A stretch of 64,000 nt of DNA from Cellulophaga fucicola (GTDB lineage Bacteria; Bacteroidota; Bacteroidia; Flavobacteriales; Flavobacteriaceae): assembly GCF_900119145.1 (NCBI RefSeq), contig NZ_FPIY01000001.1, forward strand, positions 1 to 64,000. Reading direction: 5' to 3'. Position numbers and translations under genes: made by a program. This document shows, piece by piece, positions 45,726 through 53,989 of the stretch. A model generated the notes under the pieces. That model had not been told where the DNA came from and did no database searches. It was given only the letters and a program-made list of their open reading frames with translations. How positions within the stretch are numbered: position 1 is the stretch's first letter; every line of letters starts with the position of its first letter.

Positions 45726-46613
45726 TTATTCTATTGTTTTATAAGTAATTGTTGATGTAATCTTAGTTGGTATTTTTTGATCTCCTAACATAGCTACACT
45801 AGAGCTTCCCTTGTAAGATCCGGTAACAGTCATTTCCTTAATAAAGCCAGTTTTAGCATTTGCTGTAACCTTGGTAGATTGTGAACCTTTTAATTCCATA
45901 GAAGTAGCAGCCTCATTAACACTCATAACTACATCAGCCTCACAGCTAAGTGTAGTAGTGGTTGCATTTATAGCATTTAAAGTCCAATTATTTTTAGTGC
46001 TTAATTTTCCTGAGTATGCATTTTTCCATGTATCACCGCTAGCAACTTTTTCTCCAGAATTAGGATAGATATATGTCATTTGTTTAAAACTGTTGGCTAA
46101 ACCATCAGAACCATATTCTTTACCTAATGAAGTTCTAATTGTATTTATGGTATTGCTATCTGTTACACCAGAAGCGTTAATCATTTTATCAATTAAATCT
46201 TCGCCGCCAGTAACATTAGTAATATTACCATTGTTAGCTAAAACAATTTTAACAGGAGTATTTAAAATAGAATTAAACATAGTAGATTGTATGTCTCCTT
46301 CATTAACATTTTTAGCTTTTACATCCATTAAAACACCCTGCAGATTAGATGTCATCTTCATATTTAAGTCTGTAAAAGACATTTCTAGTACGTAGGCACC
46401 ATCTTTTTTCTCTAAAACTTTCATCTTATACTCACCAAAAATATCGTTAGTAAGCTCGTGAGACATACCTTCCATTTCTTGAGTAATTACTTGTTGTGCA
46501 TTTTGTTGTACAATAAAAGTATCGCCAACAGAAAGTTTGTATTCTAAATTAGATTGGGCTTTAATGACTAGAGAGCATAGTAAAACCGTGGCAAGAAAGA
46601 ATAATTTTTTCAT
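45726..46613 (-). CDS. DUF6263 secreted protein
   Basis: A 295-residue exported protein (signal MKKLFFLATVLLCSLVIKAQ) with beta-rich mature part (YKLSVGDTFIVQQNAQQVITQ and GDTWKNAYSGKLSTKNNWTLNAINATTTTLSCEADVVM near residues 195-235), matching DUF6263. Role unknown; likely periplasmic or surface. Operon with the membrane-anchored gene downstream. Confidence 0.75.
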   Translation of the reverse strand: MKKLFFLATVLLCSLVIKAQSNLEYKLSVGDTFIVQQNAQQVITQEMEGMSHELTNDIFGEYKMKVLEKKDGAYVLEMSFTDLNMKMTSNLQGVLMDVKAKNVNEGDIQSTMFNSILNTPVKIVLANNGNITNVTGGEDLIDKMINASGVTDSNTINTIRTSLGKEYGSDGLANSFKQMTYIYPNSGEKVASGDTWKNAYSGKLSTKNNWTLNAINATTTTLSCEADVVMSVNEAATSMELKGSQSTKVTANAKTGFIKEMTVTGSYKGSSSVAMLGDQKIPTKITSTITYKTIE

Positions 46614-46683
46614 TTAAAAATAGTGTTATAAATTTGCAAATGCAAAAGTACTAAAAACAAACTAAAATATTTTATTAATTAGG

Positions 46684-46714
46684 TTTGCTAATGAAAAAAC
46701 TCTTTGTATATTTG
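46684..46714 (+). promoter_or_regulatory. rpmH promoter
   Basis: TTTG (46684-46687), 19-base spacer, TATATTTG (46707-46714), followed by CGCCC. This is the cleanest match to the Bacteroidota consensus in the window. Leader about 65 bases. Confidence 0.75.
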
Positions 46715-46782
46715 CGCCCAGCTTTTATAGAGCAGAATTAAAGTTAAGATTTTACATTACATTATTATAAAGATATTCTAGT

Positions 46783-46944
46783 ATGCCGAAAAGAACGTTT
46801 CAACCATCAAAGAGAAAGAGAAAAAATAAACACGGTTTTAGAGAGCGTATGGCTTCTGTAAACGGTAGAAAAGTTTTAGCAAGAAGAAGAGCTAAGGGTA
46901 GAAAAAAACTTACTGTATCTTCTGAGTTGAGACATAAGAAATAA
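46783..46944 (+). CDS. rpmH: 50S ribosomal protein L34
   Basis: A 53-residue ribosomal protein starting [20 protein letters not shown], with the family signature [22 protein letters not shown]. Short enough to be missed by length-filtered ORF calling. In many bacteria rpmH lies next to rnpA and the replication origin; here it is followed by its own terminator and carB. Confidence 0.97.
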   Translation: MPKRTFQPSKRKRKNKHGFRERMASVNGRKVLARRRAKGRKKLTVSSELRHKK

Positions 46945-46969
46945 TGATTATATATATTATAAAATAATA

Positions 46970-47005
46970 AAGGTGTTACTTTTTTAAAAGTAGCACCTTT
47001 TTTTT
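46970..47005 (+). terminator. rpmH terminator
   Basis: AAGGTG-TTAC / GTAG-CACCTT arms, with a long T run. Confidence 0.8.
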
Positions 47006-47064
47006 GACCTAATCGTACGTATACTACGTTTTTAATTACACCCAAAACAATAAAATAAGTTACA

Positions 47065-49917
47065 ATGCCGAAAAGAGAAGACATTAAATCTATTTTAATA
47101 ATAGGTTCTGGACCAATAGTAATAGGGCAAGCATGTGAATTTGATTATTCTGGTTCACAAGCATTACGTTCTTTGCGTGAAGATGGAATAGAGACAATCT
47201 TAATTAATAGCAACCCAGCTACAATTATGACAGATCCAACAATGGCGGATCATGTGTACTTAAAACCATTGACAACAAAATCTATTATAGAAATCTTAAA
47301 AAATCATCCAAATATAGATGCTGTTTTGCCAACAATGGGTGGGCAAACTGCATTAAATCTGTGTATAGAGGCAGACGAAAAAGGAATTTGGGAAGATTTT
47401 AATGTAGAGATAATAGGTGTAGATATAGACGCTATTAATATTACAGAAGATCGCGAAAAATTTAGAGAGCTAATGCTTAAAATTGGTGTTGGTATGGCGC
47501 CACAAGCAACAGCAACTTCTTTTTTAAAGGGTAAAGAAATAGCTCAGGAATTTGGTTTTCCGTTAGTAATTAGAGCTTCTTATACTTTAGGTGGTGCAGG
47601 AGCTTCTATAGTTTACAAACCAGAAGATTTTGATGAGTTACTTAGTGTAGGATTAGAGATTTCTCCTATACATGAAGTAATGATTGATAAAGCATTACTA
47701 GGTTGGAAAGAATACGAATTAGAGTTATTACGTGATAAAAATGATAACGTTGTTATTATTTGTGCTATAGAAAATATGGATCCTATGGGGATACATACAG
47801 GAGATTCTATAACTGTAGCTCCTGCTATGACATTGTCTGATGCTACTTACCAAAGAATGCGAGATATGGCTATCCATATGATGCGTAGTATTGGTGACTT
47901 TGCAGGTGGTTGTAATGTGCAGTTTGCAGTTAGTCCGGATGAAAAAGAAGATATTATCGCAATTGAAATTAACCCAAGGGTTTCTAGATCATCTGCATTA
48001 GCATCTAAAGCAACAGGGTATCCTATTGCTAAAATAGCTTCTAAATTAGCTATTGGTTATAACTTAGATGAATTAGATAACCAAATTACTAAATCTACAT
48101 CTGCTTTATTTGAGCCTACTTTAGATTATGTTATTGTAAAAATACCACGTTGGAATTTTGATAAATTTGAAGGGTCTGATAGAACTTTAGGTTTACAGAT
48201 GAAATCTGTAGGTGAAGTTATGGGTATTGGCCGTTCTTTTCAAGAAGCATTGCACAAGGCAACACAGTCTTTAGAAATTAAACGTAATGGTTTAGGTGCA
48301 GATGGTAAAGGTTATAAAGATTATGACCAAATAATACAAAAACTTACAGTACCAAGCTGGGACAGAGTTTTTGTTATATATGATGCAATACAGTTAGGAA
48401 TTCCTTTAAGTAGAATTCATGAAATAACTAAAATAGATATGTGGTTCTTACGTCAGTATGAAGAATTACATCACCTAGAAAAAGAAATTTCTAAGTACAC
48501 AGTAGAAAGTTTACCAAGAGAGTTATTGTTAGAAGCAAAGCAAAAAGGTTTTGCAGACAGACAAATAGCACATATGTTAGACTGTTACGAGAGTGAAGTA
48601 CATAAAAAACGTTCTGCACAAGGCATAAACAGAGTATTTAAATTAGTAGATACTTGTGCTGCAGAATTTAAGGCAATGACACCTTATTACTACTCTACTT
48701 TTGAAGAAGAGATAGAAACTCCAGACGGTAAACGTTATGTACAGAATGATAGTGTTGTAAGTGATAAGAAAAAAGTTGTAGTACTAGGTTCTGGACCAAA
48801 CAGAATAGGGCAAGGTATAGAATTTGATTATTGCTGTGTGCACGGTGTTTTAGCAGCTGCAGAATGTGGTTACGAGACTATAATGATTAACTGTAACCCA
48901 GAAACGGTTTCTACCGATTTTGATACAGCTGACAAATTATATTTTGAACCAGTTTTCTGGGAGCATATTTATGATATTATTCAGCATGAAAAACCAGAAG
49001 GTGTTATTGTACAATTAGGCGGACAAACAGCTTTAAAGCTTGCAGAAAAATTATCTAAATATGGTATAAAAATTATAGGAACTAGTTTTGAATCTTTAGA
49101 TTTAGCTGAAGACAGAGGTAGTTTCTCTAAAATGTTATTAGAGAATAATATACCTTTTCCTAAGTACGGTATAGCAGAAACTGCAGATGAGGCTTTAGAA
49201 TTAGCAGACGAGTTAGACTTTCCGTTATTAGTTAGACCATCTTATGTATTAGGAGGTCAAGGAATGAAAATTGTAATAAACAAAGCAGAGCTAGAAGAGC
49301 ACGTTGTTAATTTATTAAAATCTATTCCAGGAAATAAACTTCTTTTAGATCACTACTTAGATGGTGCAATAGAGGCAGAGGCAGATGCTATTTGTGACGG
49401 GGAAGATGTTTACATTATAGGCATTATGGAGCATATAGAACCTTGTGGTGTACACTCAGGAGATTCTAATGCAACATTACCACCTTTTAATTTGGGTGAG
49501 TTTGTAATGCAGCAAATAAAAGACCATACTAAAAAGATAGCATTAGCATTAAATACAGTAGGTTTAATAAACATACAGTTTGCTATTAAGGATGATATGG
49601 TATACATTATAGAGGCCAATCCTAGAGCATCTAGAACAGTTCCTTTTATAGCAAAAGCATACAAAGAACCGTATGTAAATTACGCTACAAAGGTAATGTT
49701 AGGAGAGAAAAAAGTAAAAGACTTTAATTTTAACCCTCAATTAGAAGGTTTTGCAATTAAGCAACCTGTTTTTTCTTTCAATAAATTTCCTAATGTAAAC
49801 AAGAATTTAGGTCCAGAGATGAAGAGTACTGGAGAAAGCATCTTGTTTATAGATAGTTTAAAAGATGATGAGTTTTACAACTTATATGCAAGACGTAAAA
49901 TGTACTTAAGCAAATAG
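47065..49917 (+). CDS. carB: Carbamoyl-phosphate synthase large chain, without MGS domain
   Basis: A 950-residue enzyme that makes carbamoyl phosphate for pyrimidines and arginine. Two ATP-grasp halves are present: first with IIGSGPIVIGQACEFDYSG, TMGGQTALNLC and IEINPRVSRSSALASKATGYPIA; second with VLGSGPNRIGQGIEFDYCCV, QLGGQTALKLA and IEANPRASRTVPFIAKA. The protein ends shortly after FPNVNKNLGPEMKSTGE. E. coli CarB (1073 residues) has a C-terminal MGS domain that binds UMP and ornithine; it is missing here. carA is not in the window. Confidence 0.97.
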   Translation: MPKREDIKSILIIGSGPIVIGQACEFDYSGSQALRSLREDGIETILINSNPATIMTDPTMADHVYLKPLTTKSIIEILKNHPNIDAVLPTMGGQTALNLCIEADEKGIWEDFNVEIIGVDIDAINITEDREKFRELMLKIGVGMAPQATATSFLKGKEIAQEFGFPLVIRASYTLGGAGASIVYKPEDFDELLSVGLEISPIHEVMIDKALLGWKEYELELLRDKNDNVVIICAIENMDPMGIHTGDSITVAPAMTLSDATYQRMRDMAIHMMRSIGDFAGGCNVQFAVSPDEKEDIIAIEINPRVSRSSALASKATGYPIAKIASKLAIGYNLDELDNQITKSTSALFEPTLDYVIVKIPRWNFDKFEGSDRTLGLQMKSVGEVMGIGRSFQEALHKATQSLEIKRNGLGADGKGYKDYDQIIQKLTVPSWDRVFVIYDAIQLGIPLSRIHEITKIDMWFLRQYEELHHLEKEISKYTVESLPRELLLEAKQKGFADRQIAHMLDCYESEVHKKRSAQGINRVFKLVDTCAAEFKAMTPYYYSTFEEEIETPDGKRYVQNDSVVSDKKKVVVLGSGPNRIGQGIEFDYCCVHGVLAAAECGYETIMINCNPETVSTDFDTADKLYFEPVFWEHIYDIIQHEKPEGVIVQLGGQTALKLAEKLSKYGIKIIGTSFESLDLAEDRGSFSKMLLENNIPFPKYGIAETADEALELADELDFPLLVRPSYVLGGQGMKIVINKAELEEHVVNLLKSIPGNKLLLDHYLDGAIEAEADAICDGEDVYIIGIMEHIEPCGVHSGDSNATLPPFNLGEFVMQQIKDHTKKIALALNTVGLINIQFAIKDDMVYIIEANPRASRTVPFIAKAYKEPYVNYATKVMLGEKKVKDFNFNPQLEGFAIKQPVFSFNKFPNVNKNLGPEMKSTGESILFIDSLKDDEFYNLYARRKMYLSK

Positions 49918-49935
49918 TGTAAAGTTTTTACAAAT

Positions 49936-49974
49936 AAAAAATCCCCATTAGAAATTACTCTAATGGGGATTTTT
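49936..49974. terminator. Bidirectional terminator after carB
   Basis: AAAAATCCCCATTAGA / TCTAATGGGGATTTTT arms. Between this and the next gene (49980-50070) lies a pair of near-copies of TGGGGTTTGnTnGT flanking an imperfect AAGGGAGAGA / TCTCTTCCCTT palindrome. Confidence 0.85.
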
Positions 49975-50070
49975 ATTTATTAACTAATCTAAATGTGGGG
50001 TTTGGTAGTCTTATTTTTTTATCCCAAAAGGGAGAGAAAAATCTCTTCCCTTAAGTTGGGGTTTGTTGTT

Positions 50071-50706
50071 CTACTCTTGTAAATTAAGAGGTAGTATATT
50101 GTAAATAGATTTCTCTCCTTTAGTAATAGTTTTTGCTAAAGTTTCATAAGATTCTTTTTCTGGATCATTAGAATTCCATTCAACTCTTCCTTTTTCAAAA
50201 TCTGAGAAGTAAGTATCCCAATCTGTGTATTTCTCTTTAGCAATAACCAATGTTTCAGATAAAATTTCTAAAGATTCTTCTTTAGTTATATAGCCAGATG
50301 CGTACCCCATACAAACGTTATTAGTAACTCTAGCATAATCCCAAGATTTGTATGTGTAATCTCTAGTTTTTAATTCTTCAAGCGACTCTAATAAAGATTC
50401 TTTGCTTGTAATATCCCAAGCGCTTTTAAGCATTCTTTTAGCTCCTGCAGCATCAGATTTTTCAAAAGGAAATTCAAATATTTCTTTATAACCACTAACT
50501 AACTCTTCATTTGTAGTATAACCAGCATTACTCATCATAGCTTCTACATCACCAACACCGCCGTATCCGTGAATAAAATATATACCACCAAGCATAAAAC
50601 TGCTTAGTTGTTCGTCTTTTAATTGTTCGCTTTTAGAGCAAGAAACAGCACTAAATATTGCTATGCAATAGATAGCAGCTAATTTAAGTTGTTTTACTTT
50701 TTTCAT
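50071..50706 (-). CDS. DUF1266-family lipoprotein
   Basis: A 211-residue protein with lipoprotein signal (lipid Cys23 in FSAVSC). SWDYARVTNNVCMGYASGYITKEESLEIL (around residues 121-150) matches DUF1266. No known enzymatic role. It is the last gene in a minus-strand envelope cluster. Confidence 0.78.
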   Translation of the reverse strand: MKKVKQLKLAAIYCIAIFSAVSCSKSEQLKDEQLSSFMLGGIYFIHGYGGVGDVEAMMSNAGYTTNEELVSGYKEIFEFPFEKSDAAGAKRMLKSAWDITSKESLLESLEELKTRDYTYKSWDYARVTNNVCMGYASGYITKEESLEILSETLVIAKEKYTDWDTYFSDFEKGRVEWNSNDPEKESYETLAKTITKGEKSIYNILPLNLQE

Positions 50707-50817
50707 AATTTTTAATTTTGAATAGGACTTATTTTAATATATACGCTAATTTATGACGAGACAGTTGTAATTAGTTTAGACAATAAATATTTGTCTAGAG
50801 TTAATTCATATTCGTTT

Positions 50818-51375
50818 TTAGTTTAGACCGTTTAGCGCTACGTTAGCTAAATAATAATAGTTAGATGTTGTGCTATCTATTTTAGATTTTAATTGTATTT
50901 GGTATTCTAACCCAGACTTGTTGCCGTCTATAGGAGAGGAGATAACTATTTTATGAAGAAATAAATCTTCTTTAGGACTGTTTTCGTTACCAGTCTTTAT
51001 AGCTCTCTTAACTAAGCTGTCTAGAGAGCTAATATCTATTTCTTTTTGTAGAGAAAACATATAGTTTTCTATTTTACCTTCTTCTAATTTTAAAGAAATT
51101 TCTGAAAGTTGTGCCCAAGCATTATCCTTGAACGACCAACCTTCCATACTTAAAGATTCAGGAGTATTTGTAACAGTAGCATCAACTTGGATTCCTTTTT
51201 CTTGGTAATTTTGTAATATTAAATCTGTGTATAGCGCGTCTTCTCCAAATTTATTTTTAAGAACTTCTTCAATCTGTACAAACCCATCTGCATTAGCTTT
51301 ATATACTTTTTCTTTGCAAGAAAAGAATATAAAGAGTAGGAGTATAGGTAAAATAGATTTTAGTTTCATTATCAT
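50818..51375 (-). CDS. Lipoprotein of unknown function
   Basis: A 185-residue lipoprotein (MIMKLKSILPILLLFIFFSC, lipid Cys20). The mature part is beta-rich without a family I recognise. ATG 51375 is used; ATG 51369 is an alternative. 112 bases upstream of the DUF1266 gene. Confidence 0.65.
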   Translation of the reverse strand: MIMKLKSILPILLLFIFFSCKEKVYKANADGFVQIEEVLKNKFGEDALYTDLILQNYQEKGIQVDATVTNTPESLSMEGWSFKDNAWAQLSEISLKLEEGKIENYMFSLQKEIDISSLDSLVKRAIKTGNENSPKEDLFLHKIVISSPIDGNKSGLEYQIQLKSKIDSTTSNYYYLANVALNGLN

Positions 51376-51491
51376 TTTTGCTAAAGAGTATTTACTCTTA
51401 ATTTAGGAGTAAATGTATAATCTAAAGGCGGTTATGTATATGAAGAATCTATATTAGTTAACGATCAGTTTATATTTGAAGCTAAAAGCGG

Positions 51492-52226
51492 TTAGTTGTT
51501 TAGTAAGCGTTCTACAAACTCTGTCTTACGGCGTGCAGAAACTGGAATTTGTTCTCCTGATTTTAGAAAAATATATCCGTTTTTATCATACTTATCTATA
51601 AAATCTAAATTAACAACATAAGATTGGTGTGTACGCATAAAACGATCTTCAGGGAACTGATCTTCAAACTCCTTAATTGGTTTAGATGCGATATAAGATT
51701 TTCCGTTAGACAAATAGAATGTAGTATATCCTTTATCAGACTTGCAATGTGTTAAATGTTTAAATTCTATAATTTGTAAGCCTTCTTGTAAGCGTAAAAT
51801 CAGTTTTTCTTTTTTGCGACCAAGCATTTCATTTTTAACAACTTGCAATTGTTCTTGCTGTGTTTCTGTATTTGTAGTTATAGCTTTGTCTATTGCAGCC
51901 TCTAACTCTTCAATATCTACGGGTTTTAAAATATAATCTACAGCACCGTTTTTTAATGCTTGTAGCGCATACTGCTCGTACGCAGTAATAAATATTACAT
52001 TATAATTTAAGTTGGTGGTTTGCTCTAAAAAATCGAAAGCATTACCATCTATAAGGTTTATGTCTAAAAAAATTAAATCTGGATTACAAGCATTTGCAAC
52101 AACAACTGCTTCTTTTACAGATTCGCATTCTCCTAATATTGTTATATCTTTTTCTAAAGAAGTTATCATTGCTAATAACCCTTTTCTAATATAAAGTTCG
52201 TCTTCTACTATTAAAGCTTTAAGCAT
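51492..52226 (-). CDS. LytTR response regulator
   Basis: A 244-residue response regulator with receiver domain (phosphorylated Asp55 in LIFLDINLIDG, conserved Lys in LKPVDIEELE) and C-terminal LytTR DNA-binding domain (ITHCKSDKGYTTFYLSNGKSYIASKPIKEFEDQF and RTHQSYVVNLDFIDKY regions, here by pattern). Overlaps the histidine-kinase gene by 8 bases. Targets are unknown; may act on the neighbouring lipoproteins (inference). Confidence 0.93.
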   Translation of the reverse strand: MLKALIVEDELYIRKGLLAMITSLEKDITILGECESVKEAVVVANACNPDLIFLDINLIDGNAFDFLEQTTNLNYNVIFITAYEQYALQALKNGAVDYILKPVDIEELEAAIDKAITTNTETQQEQLQVVKNEMLGRKKEKLILRLQEGLQIIEFKHLTHCKSDKGYTTFYLSNGKSYIASKPIKEFEDQFPEDRFMRTHQSYVVNLDFIDKYDKNGYIFLKSGEQIPVSARRKTEFVERLLNN

Positions 52227-53922
52227 CTTCTGGTTCTATTTTATATGGTAAAGTAAGTGTAACAAGTGTTCCTTGTTCTTTGTAAATTGATCTATCTTCT
52301 ATTATAACGCCAGTTTCTACTTTTAATTCTTTAGAAATAATTTTTAGGCGTTCTGCCGTTATCTGTGTAGATAAAGACTTCTTTTTACTATTAGTATTTT
52401 GCTTGGTTGCATTAATACCTAAACCGTTGTCTTTAATTAAGCAGACTAGTTTGTTATCTTCTAAACTAATTTTTAGTGATATCTCTGCGTTTTCCATATT
52501 GTTTTTAAAGCCGTGTTCTATGGCATTTTCTACAAATGGTTGCATTAACATTGGAGGTACAAGAACGTTTATGTTATTTAATTTTTCATCAACTATTAAG
52601 CTATAATTAAAACCATTCTGACCTCTCATATTTTGTAAGTCAATATAGTTTTGTAGCGCTTTTAACTCTTGTTTTAATGGTACAAGTTTTTCTCTAGAGT
52701 TTTCTAAGATTAAACGTAAAAGTTTAGAAAATTTAGATAGATAAATAATTGCTTTTTTGTCTTCCTTGTTTAGGATCATCCCTTGTAGAACAGACAAACT
52801 ATTAAAAATAAAATGAGGAGTCATTTGTGAGCGCAACAAACGTTGTTCTGTTTGTATATGTTCGTGGGCTGTTTTTATGTTTCGATATTTAAAAACAAAT
52901 AAAGCAGAAAGTAGGGCAACGGTTAATAAAAGTAATAAAAAGGCACCCCATATTTTTTGCTTTTCAGCAATTTCTAAACGGTTATCTATAACTTTTACTT
53001 GCTTTATTAAAGTAGTTTCTCGTCTATTTGCAACTTTTAGTTGTTTATCAGAGCTTTCTAAAGCGTGTATTTTTTCACTAATTTTTTGTCTAAAAATCTC
53101 TTCATTAGTATCTTCTATATAATCTAAATATCCAGAAGCTTCAATTAGTTTATTTTGAGATCTATACAAATCAAAATAATGCTCGTACAAGCTTTTTTTA
53201 TTGTAGAGAGTAGAGCTTTCTGTTAGTGACATAGCAGCTGAATCTAAGTACATTTTTGCATTTTTCCAGCTTCCTTTTCTTATATATGCTAAGCCAATGT
53301 TAGAGTAGTGTACATTATGGTTTCTATCATCAGACTGTTTTAATGTTTTTTTAAGGTATACAATGGCTTCATCCCACTTTTCTAGCCCCATTAGGGTTAA
53401 CGCATAATTATTTGTAAATAACGATAGTTTTCTATATTTAGGGTATGTAATATTGTTGTATATTTTATGAGCTTTTTTAAAATCATCATTATGATAATAC
53501 AACATTCCCCATTTAAAACATAGACTTTGGTAAGCAATAGAATCTTTTTCTCTAAAAATAGGAGCTACCTTTTCGCAATACTCAATTCCTTTTTGAATTT
53601 CATTTAAATCGATAAGATTTTCTGCCATTAGATTAAAAGCTCTAACCAAATTGGTTGTATCTTTTAAACGCATAGCCTCCTTTGTCATTTTATTAGAAAA
53701 TACCAATCCATTAGAATACTGTCTTGTTCTTCCATAAGATTTAGTAAGATAAAAGAGCTCGTCTAAACTAAGTTTTTGTGTTTCTTTTTTTTTGCTAAGC
53801 GTATCTATAACTACATAATACTCTCTAGAATTAAATAATTCTTCTAGTGTTTGCTGTGCTTTTATAGGTTGATATATTACAACGCATAAGAAAAATAAAA
53901 TTATGGTTTTTAACTGCTTCAT
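52219..53922 (-). CDS. LytS-type histidine kinase with TPR sensor
   Basis: A 567-residue sensor kinase. Signal-like N-terminus MKQLKTIILFFLCVVIYQPIKAQ, a periplasmic region of TPR-like repeats (about residues 100-290), a coiled coil, one membrane helix near 322-342, and a His_kinase domain with LRSQMTPHFIFNSLS (His near residue 367) and N-box PFVENAIEHGFKNN. ATG 53922 is chosen over a TTG five codons upstream. Confidence 0.93.
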   Translation of the reverse strand: MKQLKTIILFFLCVVIYQPIKAQQTLEELFNSREYYVVIDTLSKKKETQKLSLDELFYLTKSYGRTRQYSNGLVFSNKMTKEAMRLKDTTNLVRAFNLMAENLIDLNEIQKGIEYCEKVAPIFREKDSIAYQSLCFKWGMLYYHNDDFKKAHKIYNNITYPKYRKLSLFTNNYALTLMGLEKWDEAIVYLKKTLKQSDDRNHNVHYSNIGLAYIRKGSWKNAKMYLDSAAMSLTESSTLYNKKSLYEHYFDLYRSQNKLIEASGYLDYIEDTNEEIFRQKISEKIHALESSDKQLKVANRRETTLIKQVKVIDNRLEIAEKQKIWGAFLLLLLTVALLSALFVFKYRNIKTAHEHIQTEQRLLRSQMTPHFIFNSLSVLQGMILNKEDKKAIIYLSKFSKLLRLILENSREKLVPLKQELKALQNYIDLQNMRGQNGFNYSLIVDEKLNNINVLVPPMLMQPFVENAIEHGFKNNMENAEISLKISLEDNKLVCLIKDNGLGINATKQNTNSKKKSLSTQITAERLKIISKELKVETGVIIEDRSIYKEQGTLVTLTLPYKIEPEDA

Positions 53923-53989
53923 AGATTGGTTTAACAAAATTGAATATAACCAAATGCTTGTAATTATCTACAATATGTTTTTAGAAATA

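Noticed and set aside
46800-47084. 94-residue minus-strand frame across rpmH
   Set aside because: It runs through rpmH, its terminator and into carB; the plus-strand genes are certain.
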